The translations under genes and the position numbers were made by a program. A stretch of 64,000 nucleotides of DNA from CAIYRG01 sp964446945 (lineage in GTDB: Bacteria; Pseudomonadota; Alphaproteobacteria; Micropepsales; Micropepsaceae): positions 19,284 to 83,283 of the forward strand of contig CAYUQO010000018.1 of assembly GCA_964446945.1 (NCBI GenBank), written 5' to 3'. Each line of letters begins with the position of its first letter. Positions within the stretch are counted from its first letter, which is position 1. The notes below the pieces were generated by a model, which searched no databases, was not told the origin of the DNA, and saw only the letters and a list, made by a program, of their open reading frames with translations. Shown in pieces: positions 15,053 to 22,340 of this stretch.

Positions 15053-16311
15053 GCTAGTGCGGCCGCATTGTTCGAGCGGTTCATGGGGATCACCGATCCG
15101 ACAGGCCGCACTGACGCACAATACCGTGCCCATGCGTCCATTAACTTGCGCCGCTTCTCGAATAGATCACTCCGCCGGTACGCCGCTTCGACTTTGTCGG
15201 GCAGTGAATGAGCTAGAGCGTGCTCGCAAACCTCGCGCGGAAAATTGGTTTGCTCCGCCGCCCAATCGCGGAAGGTGGAACGGAAGCCGTGCACAGTCAG
15301 ATCATCGCGGCCCATACGTTCCAGTGTTTTCAGCAGCGCCATGTCCGATAGCGGCTCGCCAGTTCTTCCGCCGCGGAAAACGAAATGGTTCGGCCTGTAG
15401 TCCGGTTTGGCTTTTTGCATTTCTGTCAGGACAGCGACAGCAGCCTTAGACAGCGGCACGCGGTGTTCCTTTCCGGCTTTCATGCGCTCGGCCGGAATGG
15501 TCCAGACATTCGCGTTCAAATCGATTTCCGCCCAAGTCGCGCCGATCACCTCACCCGTGCGCGCGGCGGTCAGTATGGCGAATTTCAGCGCCGCGGCTCC
15601 AATACCTTCGTGCTTTCGAAGCGCCGCTATAAATGATCCTATTTCGCTGTAGGGCAGTGCCGCATGGTGCCGGACCTTTTGGACCTTGGCGCGTGCCGGA
15701 AGCATCTTGTCCAGATGGCCGCGCCAGCGGGCCGGATTGTCGCCTTGCCTGTGGCCGCGAACCTTTGCCCAATCGAGCACGGTTTCAATTCGGCCGCGCA
15801 CGCGCGAGGCGGTTTCGGTCTTTTCATTCCAGATCGGTTCAAGAACTTTCAACACAAGGCCAGTGTCAATCCTCTGTACCGATAGATCGCCGATAACCGG
15901 GTAAGCATACGCTTCGAGCGTTGAGGGCCACTGCGCAGCGTGTTTTTCATTTTTCCAACTGGCCTCGTGCGCGGCGATATAGGCCTTGGCACAGTCGCGG
16001 AATGAGATTGCCTGCGCGGCTTCGAGCTTCGCCCGTTCCTCGGCAGAGTCGCGCGCCGCGATAGGGTCGATTTTCGCGAGTCGGAGTCTGCGCTTCTCTG
16101 TTGCGAGGTCGCGAGCCTCAGTGAGGCTGACCGTATGCAGCGGACCGAGGCCCATTTCGCGCAAGCGCCCTTCGTCACGGAAGCGGAATACCCATGACTT
16201 TGTGCCGTTCGGTCCGATTTGCAGATACAGCCCGCCGCCGTCAGCGAGATACCCGCGGCGCTTCGCACGCGTTACGGTAAGTGCCGTAAGTTTGCCGATT
16301 GTCCGCGCCAT
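15049..16311 (-). CDS. P4-type (DUF4102) site-specific integrase
   Basis: 420 residues, full length for the family. The N-terminal arm-binding DUF4102 domain covers about 1-90 (KLTALTVTRAKRRGYLADGG, YLQIGPNGTKSWVFRFR). A core-binding domain follows at about 100-200, then the catalytic domain with R251 (TAARTGEV), H341-x-x-R344 (HGFRSTFRDWA), H368 (HALAHS) and Y378 (AAYRRSDLFEKR). This family typically integrates at tRNA 3' ends, which agrees with the 14-bp tRNA-Ser duplication 147 bp beyond its start. It catalyses integration and excision of the 5.67-kb element. Confidence 0.95.
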   Translation of the reverse strand: MARTIGKLTALTVTRAKRRGYLADGGGLYLQIGPNGTKSWVFRFRDEGRLREMGLGPLHTVSLTEARDLATEKRRLRLAKIDPIAARDSAEERAKLEAAQAISFRDCAKAYIAAHEASWKNEKHAAQWPSTLEAYAYPVIGDLSVQRIDTGLVLKVLEPIWNEKTETASRVRGRIETVLDWAKVRGHRQGDNPARWRGHLDKMLPARAKVQKVRHHAALPYSEIGSFIAALRKHEGIGAAALKFAILTAARTGEVIGATWAEIDLNANVWTIPAERMKAGKEHRVPLSKAAVAVLTEMQKAKPDYRPNHFVFRGGRTGEPLSDMALLKTLERMGRDDLTVHGFRSTFRDWAAEQTNFPREVCEHALAHSLPDKVEAAYRRSDLFEKRRKLMDAWARYCASVRPVGSVIPMNRSNNAAALA

Positions 16312-16315
16312 TTGC

Positions 16316-16338
16316 TACCCATCCTTTGACCCATACTT
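16316..16338 (+). repeat. Candidate integrase arm site, right
   Basis: TACCCATCCTTTGACCCATACTT: ACCCAT boxes at 16317 and 16329 with the same 12-bp period as at 10860/10872 and one mismatch in the shared 19-bp block. It lies 5 bases upstream of the integrase start codon, so it may also let the integrase repress its own gene. Confidence 0.6.
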
Positions 16339-16457
16339 GGTAGGTGAAAAATGGCGAATCGGTGCGAACAATTCCAGATGTAGAATTGCAAAATCCTCAA
16401 TTATTTTTGGATCATTTCAGTGCAGGCACGGTTACGCGCGAAAAGAAGTGAAACGGA

Positions 16458-16471
16458 CTCCCCATCCGCCA
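16458..16471 (+). repeat. attR core
   Basis: CTCCCCATCCGCCA, exact copy of the tRNA-Ser 3' end at 10792-10805. It is not part of any tRNA here. Chromosomal DNA resumes to its right. Confidence 0.9.
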
Positions 16472-16606
16472 TCGATCCCCGGACACTACAGCGCCCTCTT
16501 AACTTCACTTCGCGCCAAGATGAATGGGAGCTGTCATTTCCGTTCAGACGAGGTTTGACCGCTCTGTGATCTGATGCGCAGTGGATGCAAGCCTAAGCAA
16601 AGGGAA

Positions 16607-17023
16607 ATGACCATGTGGAAACCGATCAGTCTGGCTTTTGCCGCCGTGGTGCTCGCAGGAAGCGCGGCCATGGCACAGCAGGTTCCTCCGCAAACTCCTC
16701 CCAACTGCACGGCGCCCCAGAGGAACGGCGCGACCAATGTTTACGTCAATCCTGACTGGATTTTCGATCAGCTGACGCAGCAATGGTTGGCCCCGAACTC
16801 TCCCGAAGCGGCTCGCGCTTGGGCGGCATATAACAGCTGCGTGGCGGCGCGCTCGGGTCAGGAGCAGGCGCTACAGCAGCAGCGGCAGCGTGAAGAAGAT
16901 AGCCGGGCCCGTGGTTACTGGCGGTACGAGAACCGCTATGGGTACGGCAATTACCAGGATCCATACCAATACAGCTACAACGGATATTACCCTGATTACG
17001 GGTATTATCCCTACTGGCGCTAA
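16607..17023 (+). CDS. Secreted tyrosine-rich small protein
   Basis: 138 residues starting MTMWKPISLAF (an ATG at 16613 is equally placed behind AAAGGG). The signal peptide ends at AMAQQ. The mature protein is Gln/Pro-rich with two Cys, then has a Q/R-rich helix (QEQALQQQRQREEDSRARGY) and a tail of repeated Tyr-Gly-Tyr units (YENRYGYGNYQDPYQYSYNG, then YYPDYGYYPYWR). Such tails are typical of surface- or outer-membrane-associated proteins of unknown role. It is the first chromosomal gene right of the tRNA-Ser element and is followed by a strong terminator. Confidence 0.7.
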   Translation: MTMWKPISLAFAAVVLAGSAAMAQQVPPQTPPNCTAPQRNGATNVYVNPDWIFDQLTQQWLAPNSPEAARAWAAYNSCVAARSGQEQALQQQRQREEDSRARGYWRYENRYGYGNYQDPYQYSYNGYYPDYGYYPYWR

Positions 17024-17084
17024 GCTGGGTAATGCCCTGCCGGACATGGTTGGAATACGTCTGACAATCTGAGGTCCAGATCCC

Positions 17085-17119
17085 CCGGGTGAGCATATTG
17101 TGCTCACCCGGATTTTTTT
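17085..17119 (+). terminator. Rho-independent terminator
   Basis: An 11-bp perfect stem CCGGGTGAGCA / TGCTCACCCGG with a 5-nt loop, followed by ATTTTTTT. It ends the transcript of the tyrosine-rich protein gene. Confidence 0.9.
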
Positions 17120-17285
17120 GTCTGCAGATCAATCGGGCGGAGTTGATCATTCCGGGCAAACATCATCTCGACGCCCCATCGGTATCATGCGCGAGCGCGG
17201 CTTGGATCTCCGAACTCAAACTGAACCGGAACGCGTTTTGCGCGTTATCTATGCCAAGCGCAACCCTCGCGCGCAACAGGACTCG

Positions 17286-17313
17286 GGCCACGGTTCATTC
17301 CGTGGCCTTTTTT
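17286..17313 (+). terminator. Second plus-strand rho-independent terminator
   Basis: An 8-bp perfect stem GGCCACGG / CCGTGGCC, loop TTCATT, then TTTTTT. It lies 170 bases after the first terminator with no clear gene between them, which suggests a separate short plus-strand transcript ending just before the convergent glnK. Confidence 0.85.
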
Positions 17314-17320
17314 GTCGCCT

Positions 17321-17659
17321 TCACAGAGCGTCAGTGCCGGTTTCGCCGGTGCGGATGCGCATCGCTGTTTCGACGTCGAGCACGAAAATCTTGCCGTCGC
17401 CGATGTTTCCCGACCGGGCGGCATCGCGGATCACATTGACGACGGCTTCGCTGCGCTCTGCCGCAACCGCGACCTCGATCTTCAGTTTGGGAACGAAGGA
17501 GATCCGGTATTCGGCGCCGCGGTAAATCTCTTTGTGGCCCTTCTGGCGCCCGTAGCCGCGCACTTCGCTGACGGTCATCCCTTCGATGCCCCGCTGCAGC
17601 AAGGCTTCACGAACGGTATCGAGACGGTGCGGCTGAATGATCGCGACAATGAATTTCAA
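17321..17659 (-). CDS. glnK: Nitrogen regulatory protein P-II (GlnK/GlnB)
   Basis: 112 residues, the family's normal length. The T-loop has the uridylylation site Tyr51 (GAEYRISFVPK). The C-terminal signature GDGKIFVLDVETAMRIRTGE carries the nucleotide- and 2-oxoglutarate-binding residues. P-II trimers sense ATP/ADP and 2-oxoglutarate and block the ammonium channel when nitrogen is plentiful. It lies 10 bases downstream of amtB in one operon, so it is named glnK. The usual order is glnK before amtB; here it is reversed. Confidence 0.93.
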   Translation of the reverse strand: MKFIVAIIQPHRLDTVREALLQRGIEGMTVSEVRGYGRQKGHKEIYRGAEYRISFVPKLKIEVAVAAERSEAVVNVIRDAARSGNIGDGKIFVLDVETAMRIRTGETGTDAL

Positions 17660-17669
17660 TTTCTATCTC

Positions 17670-18887
17670 CTATCCCGCGGCGTGATAACCCGCTTCGCCA
17701 TGCGCCGCGAAATCCAGTCCCTGGACTTCGGCCTCGCGGGCAACGCGCAGACCGGCGGTTGCGGCCACGAATTTGACGATGACGGCGGTCGCGACCGCAG
17801 ACCATATCGCGACGCTGACAACGCCCAGCAACTGGACGGCCAATTGCTCTCCCACCGGGTGCGACAATGCCGCGCCGCCGATGCCGATATTGGCGGCGAG
17901 CGGCAGTCCGATGCTGCCCAATGCACCGCCAACCCCGTGCACTCCGAGGACATCGAGCGCGTCGTCAATCTTGAATTTGCGCTTCACCGCGGCAACCGCG
18001 GCAAAGCACACGCAACTGGCGGCAAAGCCCAGCACAACTGCGCCCAACGGCCCGACATAGCCCGAAGCGGGCGTAATCGCCGCAAGCCCGGCCACCGATC
18101 CCGTGACGGCGCCGACAACGCTCGGCTTTCCGAATTTGAGCCGCTCGATCATCATCCAGGTCAGCGTCGCCGCCGATGCCGAAAGATGAGTTGCGAGCAT
18201 CGTCATCCCCGCATCGGCACCGGATTTGATTGCACTCCCGGCATTGAATCCGAACCAGCCCACCCACAGAAAGCATCCACCGACCATGACCATCCACGGC
18301 GCGTGCGGCGGCCGCACCTCGCGCGGGAAGCCGTCGCGCGGCCCGATCATGGCGGCGATCACCAGAGCCGAGATCCCCGCGGTGACGTGCACGACAATCC
18401 CGCCGGCAAAGTCCATGACGCCATAGGCTGCCAGCCAGCCGCCGCCCCATACCCAATGTGCGACAGGGTCATAAACGAGAAGCAGCCAGAGCAATGAAAA
18501 CAGCAGCACCGCGCCAAAGCGCATACGTTCAACATAGGCACCGACGATCAGACCGGGAGTGATGATGGCAAACGTCATCTGGAACATGATGTAAGCCGTT
18601 TCCGGAACGTGCGATCCCGGATGGACGGCATCGCGCCCGGCGTGCTGCAGCAGAAATGCCTTCAAATCGCCGATCAGAGGGCCGGAGCCAGAAAATGCTT
18701 CGCTATATCCCAGGACGAACCACGCCAGCGATACGACGCAGGCAATCGCAAGGCATTGCACCAGCACCGAGAGGACGTTCTTCGCCTGCACCAGCCCGGC
18801 ATAAAACAAACCCAGCGCCGGCAGCGTCATCATGAGCACCAGCACGCTGGATATCATCAGCCAGGCCGTGTCGGCTCCGTCGATCAT
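17670..18887 (-). CDS. amtB: Ammonium transporter AmtB
   Basis: 405 residues, about 11 transmembrane helices. The start at 18887 (MIDGADTAWLM) is set by GCGGGGAAC upstream. The longer frame to 19139 adds 84 polar residues unlike any Amt protein. The pore twin histidines are H167 (AGGIVVHVTAG) and H317 (DVLGVHGVGG). The conserved GWFGFNAGSA and DDALDVLGVHG segments confirm the family. The N-terminus lacks the cleavable signal peptide of E. coli AmtB and begins directly with helix 1. It imports ammonium under nitrogen limitation and is gated by the co-encoded P-II protein. Confidence 0.93.
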   Translation of the reverse strand: MIDGADTAWLMISSVLVLMMTLPALGLFYAGLVQAKNVLSVLVQCLAIACVVSLAWFVLGYSEAFSGSGPLIGDLKAFLLQHAGRDAVHPGSHVPETAYIMFQMTFAIITPGLIVGAYVERMRFGAVLLFSLLWLLLVYDPVAHWVWGGGWLAAYGVMDFAGGIVVHVTAGISALVIAAMIGPRDGFPREVRPPHAPWMVMVGGCFLWVGWFGFNAGSAIKSGADAGMTMLATHLSASAATLTWMMIERLKFGKPSVVGAVTGSVAGLAAITPASGYVGPLGAVVLGFAASCVCFAAVAAVKRKFKIDDALDVLGVHGVGGALGSIGLPLAANIGIGGAALSHPVGEQLAVQLLGVVSVAIWSAVATAVIVKFVAATAGLRVAREAEVQGLDFAAHGEAGYHAAG

Positions 18888-19159
18888 TTGTTCCCCGCGA
18901 TGCATGCCGTCGAGGCAGACACATGTGCCGATACCCCGACTGCCTGACAACGCGGCATCTTGCCCATTTTTTGAACAGAGCGTCTGTTTGCAGGGGGGCG
19001 GCCGCCGGGTTGATACAATGCAGGGGTGCGGCAGCCGACAGCAACGGGGATCGCCATCAAGTGATAATGGGGTGACGAGCGGTGCGGGCCGGTGATTTGC
19101 AGAAGCGGCTGATTTCTGGTGATTAGCGGGCTGAGTCAAGGGGAATTCGGGGGGCGCGC

Positions 19160-19390
19160 ATGAAATCTCAATCTATCTTCTGGCTGCTCTGCACCGCCCT
19201 CCTGCTGGCAGGCTGCGTCACTGTCGATCCAGTGTATCTCAAGGATACGAACGGTCACACCGCCCAGTGTGGTCCGTATACAGAGCTTGCCAACATCCCG
19301 ATGGAGACCGAGGCGGCTGAAGTCAAAATGCGAAGCTGCGTCTCCGGCTACGAACGCCAGGGTTATGAGCGGGTCGCGTCGCCGGGCTGA
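19160..19390 (+). CDS. Small lipoprotein
   Basis: 76 residues. A lipoprotein signal peptide (MKSQSIFWLLCTALLLAGC) gives a lipid-modified Cys19. The mature part is about 58 residues with two further Cys (AQCGPY, MRSCVSGYERQGYERV). Similar tiny lipoproteins with a YERQGY end are frequent in alphaproteobacteria, with no known function. Confidence 0.75.
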   Translation: MKSQSIFWLLCTALLLAGCVTVDPVYLKDTNGHTAQCGPYTELANIPMETEAAEVKMRSCVSGYERQGYERVASPG

Positions 19391-19476
19391 TATTTTCGCG
19401 CGACATTGAAGCTCGTGTGCACACCGCCCGCTCCCGGTGCTTGCAGCAGCAGGGGCGGGCAGTGGGCTAAACTGAT

Positions 19477-19764
19477 TTAGTGGTGTTCTCCCATCCGCAG
19501 ATCAAGAACGATACCGGTCTTGTCGCGGACAAGCATGAAACGATCACCGACATGGATCCAGTGTTCGCCACGCGGCGGACGCCTCAAATGCTCTGTCTTC
19601 CAGTCGCCGACGGCGTACCGCTCGCCGCGGTATTCATCCGCCACCCGGTCGCCTTTTTCCCAATGCGGAATCCCGCGCACTTCGTTTTCGTGATTGTCCT
19701 GGGCGTAAACTGCCGGGCTGCCGAACAATAGCAGCGCCAATCCGGCGGTCAGAACCAATTTCAT
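19477..19764 (-). CDS. RcnB-family periplasmic protein
   Basis: 95 residues starting MKLVLTAGLAL, set by GGAG upstream; upstream frame extension is not coding-like. Signal peptide ends after VYA. The mature protein has the RcnB pattern: WEKGDRVADEYRGERYAVGD, then W-x-T-x-x-L-x-R-PPRG-x-x-WI and RFMLVRDKTGIVLDL. RcnB was defined in nickel/cobalt homeostasis, but most alphaproteobacterial members are uncharacterised periplasmic proteins. Confidence 0.75.
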   Translation of the reverse strand: MKLVLTAGLALLLFGSPAVYAQDNHENEVRGIPHWEKGDRVADEYRGERYAVGDWKTEHLRRPPRGEHWIHVGDRFMLVRDKTGIVLDLRMGEHH

Positions 19765-19858
19765 ACTGTTCTCCGTGGCTTGATGAAAATCACACTCTGC
19801 GCCGGGGAAACGCACCACCGGCCATTCTGTTGCAGATGGAGCCTGTGAGAATCTTGCG

Positions 19859-20815
19859 CTAACGCGGGGGGAGTGCGGCGAAAAACGCCCAGATCGCTGC
19901 CGGTGCATCAAGATCCTTCGTCTGGCGGCCGACATTTGACGGGTAACCGAAATAAGGCTGCGGCACGACGTGTCCGCCGGAATGGATTGTGTACAGAACG
20001 ACGACCTCGTGGCCGGAATTCGTCCAGGTAAGGCGTTCGACCCAGGTGGGGTCGGAATCGTCCTTATGCGGCAATCGCGCGATTTGCGGCGCCCCGCTGG
20101 CGCCATTCAGGCGGACAAAATAGGTGGTCGTCGCCTCCGTCGATAAAGTGCTCCCGCCATTGCCCCCGCCGGATCGCCCGCCGCGATACGGATTCACCGG
20201 ATCGTCCGTCCCGTTCATGATCATTGCCGGAATCGGCATCTCGGCTGCAGCACATTCGTTGTCTGCCGGAACGGGCAGGTTGGTCGATATAGCGGCGATG
20301 CCGGCAAATTCGTTCGGCCGTTCGAGCGCAAGCCGCATGGCCATTTGTCCGCCAAACGAATGCCCGGTTGCGTATACCCGTCTGAGGTCGATGCGATTGG
20401 CCAGCGCTTCGTGCGCAATCATCGCCTCGATGAAACCCACATCATCGATTCGCTGGCGCTTTGCCGTGTTGTTCACGGTCTTCCGGCAGGTGTTCCAACC
20501 GCGGTCGATCCCGTCCGGATAGGCGACGACAAAACCATTCGCGTCGGCAAGCATGTCGAACTCGAATCCGGTCGACATGCGCATGTAGGGGCCGTCTCCA
20601 CCGCCGCCGTGCAGCACAATCACCAGTGGGGCGCCGGGCATCAGGTTTGGTGGCACATAGACCGCGTAGCGACGTTGGTGCCCACCGACGGTGCCGGCGT
20701 TCAGTGAGATCGTACCTTTGAGAGAGGCAGGCGCGGCCGCGACGCTTGTCCGCGGTGCTCCGGTCAAAGCGCATGAAAGCATGACCGCAGTTGCTACGGC
20801 ACGAGAACAGCTCAT
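19859..20815 (-). CDS. Secreted PHB-depolymerase / feruloyl-esterase-type hydrolase
   Basis: 318 residues starting MSCSRAVATAVML, with a signal peptide ending around VAA. An alpha/beta hydrolase of the LpqC / poly(3-hydroxybutyrate) depolymerase group: oxyanion strand PLVIVLHGGGGDG, nucleophile elbow GHSFGG, NGTDDPVNPY with the acidic residue, and the catalytic His in IHSGGHVVPQP. The Cys pair in WNTCRK and NECAAA is typical for the group. Substrate may be extracellular polyester or aromatic esters; it cannot be decided from sequence. Confidence 0.82.
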   Translation of the reverse strand: MSCSRAVATAVMLSCALTGAPRTSVAAAPASLKGTISLNAGTVGGHQRRYAVYVPPNLMPGAPLVIVLHGGGGDGPYMRMSTGFEFDMLADANGFVVAYPDGIDRGWNTCRKTVNNTAKRQRIDDVGFIEAMIAHEALANRIDLRRVYATGHSFGGQMAMRLALERPNEFAGIAAISTNLPVPADNECAAAEMPIPAMIMNGTDDPVNPYRGGRSGGGNGGSTLSTEATTTYFVRLNGASGAPQIARLPHKDDSDPTWVERLTWTNSGHEVVVLYTIHSGGHVVPQPYFGYPSNVGRQTKDLDAPAAIWAFFAALPPR

Positions 20816-21020
20816 GCGCACCTCAATAAGGAAATTTAACCCGATTTGAGCTTGTGCGGAACAGGTTCGAATTCTACATGAAAACGCAGTGATTCTGACC
20901 TCGCTCAACCGGGCCAGCGGCGGCTCAGGCGGCGCGCCGTTTTTTCATTCCCGCCGAATCCTTATGATCCGGCGTGGCGTTGTGACCTCTTCCAATCGCA
21001 ATGGATTCGGACCAAGCACA

Positions 21021-21428
21021 ATGACTCGAACTCAAATTCGCATTCACCGGCCGATGGCCTGGACCCTCGTGGCTGTGCTGTCATTCGCTGCGTCGGCATT
21101 TGACACATCTGACCGGGCGCTGGCGGATCAGCGGCAAACCGTCGATCGCTGCTCATCCCTGATCGCACAGAACAAGTTCAAGGAAGGCGCTGCTTGCCTG
21201 CAGCCACTCGCTGCAGAAACCGCTCCCAACGCCCAGACAGCTGCCGCCCAATTCCAGTTGGGCCAGCTTTACGAATCCGGCCGGGGTGTACCGGCCGATC
21301 CGGATCACGCCCTCAGGCTCTACAGATCAGCGGAAAAAATGCGGGCACAGGCACCGGACGTGGCCGACCGGGCGGCAAAATCCGCAACCCGGCTCATCAA
21401 CAAGTTGCGCCAGGCCGAGGAGCCCTAG
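21021..21428 (+). CDS. Secreted Sel1/TPR-repeat protein
   Basis: 135 residues starting MTRTQIRIHRPM. A signal-anchor region (WTLVAVLSFAASAF) precedes a helical domain with a Sel1-type repeat (AAAQFQLGQLYESGRGVPAD, PDHALRLYRSAEK). Sel1-like repeats mediate protein contacts in the periplasm. The upstream frame continues to 20889 but reads as noncoding. No operon partner is obvious; the PhzF gene follows after 81 bases. Confidence 0.65.
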   Translation: MTRTQIRIHRPMAWTLVAVLSFAASAFDTSDRALADQRQTVDRCSSLIAQNKFKEGAACLQPLAAETAPNAQTAAAQFQLGQLYESGRGVPADPDHALRLYRSAEKMRAQAPDVADRAAKSATRLINKLRQAEEP

Positions 21429-21509
21429 ATCCGGGAAAGGCGTACACGGATGGACTGCGCTTTGCTGAACAAAAGGGATTCCCGATCCTGAGGTGGTAGG
21501 AGTACTGAA

Positions 21510-22340
21510 ATGCGACTGCGGCTCTGGCAGGTGGACGCATTTGCGCGCCACGTCTTCGAAGGCAATCCCGCCGCCGTCGTGCCGCTTGAGAACTGGCTCG
21601 CCGATACCAAGATGCAGGCGATCGCGCAGGAGAACAACCTGGCCGAAACGGCGTTTTTCGTGCATGACAGCGGGCCCGATTATCACTTGCGCTGGTTCAC
21701 GCCGGCGGTGGAAGTGCCGATGTGCGGCCACGCCACCCTTGCCTCCGCCTGGGTGATCTTCGCCGAACTTGCGCCGGAGCTCGACCGGGTGCGGTTTGCG
21801 ACCAAATCCGGCGTGCTCACTGTCGAAAAAACCACGAACGGAATTCATCATATGGCGCTGCCGGCAGGCACCGCCGAACCTTTGCTGGTTGGCGGCTTTG
21901 GGGCGTCATTGGGACAGGCACTTTCCGCCACGCCGCCGGAGGAGCTCTACTTCGCGCCGACTGGAGCGGGAGGAATACCGGGCGTCATCGCGGTTTGGCC
22001 CGAGAGCGTGTTGCGCGATCTGAAGCTTTCCGACGCTCTTGCGCCATTGCTCGCGAAAGCCAAAGCGGGTGGATTGTTGGCGACCGCCAGATCCCAATCC
22101 CCGGACTATGATTTCGTGTCACGTTTTTTCGCGCCCGGCATGGGTGTACCGGAGGATCCAGTAACCGGATCGATGCACGCGACGCTCGCACCGTTTTGGG
22201 CCACGAGGCTGGCCAAGCCCGAACTGCGCGCGTTCCAGGCGTCGCCGCGGGGCGGAAGCTTGCGGTGTAAAGTTGAAAACACGCGCGTCGTATTGTCCGG
22301 CCCCTGTGCGCTTTACCTCAAAGGCGAGATCAAAATCTGA
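21510..22340 (+). CDS. PhzF-family isomerase
   Basis: 276 residues, typical length. The N-terminal LRLWQVDAFARHVFEGNPAA and NNLAETAFFV (Glu46, equivalent of the catalytic Glu45 of PhzF) are diagnostic. MCGHATLASAW in the first half and GVPEDPVTGSMHATLAPFWA in the second reflect the two-fold diaminopimelate-epimerase-like fold. PhzF acts in phenazine synthesis, but isolated homologues like this one without phz neighbours are of unknown substrate. It overlaps the metallophosphoesterase by one base (TGATG), suggesting co-translation. Confidence 0.88.
   Translation: MRLRLWQVDAFARHVFEGNPAAVVPLENWLADTKMQAIAQENNLAETAFFVHDSGPDYHLRWFTPAVEVPMCGHATLASAWVIFAELAPELDRVRFATKSGVLTVEKTTNGIHHMALPAGTAEPLLVGGFGASLGQALSATPPEELYFAPTGAGGIPGVIAVWPESVLRDLKLSDALAPLLAKAKAGGLLATARSQSPDYDFVSRFFAPGMGVPEDPVTGSMHATLAPFWATRLAKPELRAFQASPRGGSLRCKVENTRVVLSGPCALYLKGEIKI

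Larger units (their letters stand above)
10792..16471. mobile_element. Complete 5.67-kb P4-type integrative element in tRNA-Ser(UGA)
   Basis: Bounded by exact 14-bp direct repeats of the tRNA 3' end. The P4-type integrase is at the right end, reading inwards. The leftward genes encode a protein coupled to the integrase, an AlpA-like regulator, a small protein and a DUF3631 ATPase. The left third holds a secreted protein, a HIRAN-like protein and a rightward DUF5681 gene. No capsid or conjugation genes are present. Excision would restore one att copy and release a circle of about 5,666 bp. The size and layout resemble phage satellites and small genomic islands. Confidence 0.88.

Noticed and set aside
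17637..18497. 286-residue plus-strand open frame
   Set aside because: It is antisense to amtB, has biased, low-complexity composition (Arg/His/Asp) and no start signal.
18920..18945. Sigma-54-like promoter for amtB (CGGCAC...TCTGCC on the minus strand)
   Set aside because: The GG and GC elements are separated by 11 rather than 10 bases and the first element is imperfect.
18888..19139. 84-residue N-terminal extension of AmtB
   Set aside because: Cys/Pro/Arg-rich, unlike Amt proteins; the ATG at 18887 has a good ribosome-binding site and begins helix 1.
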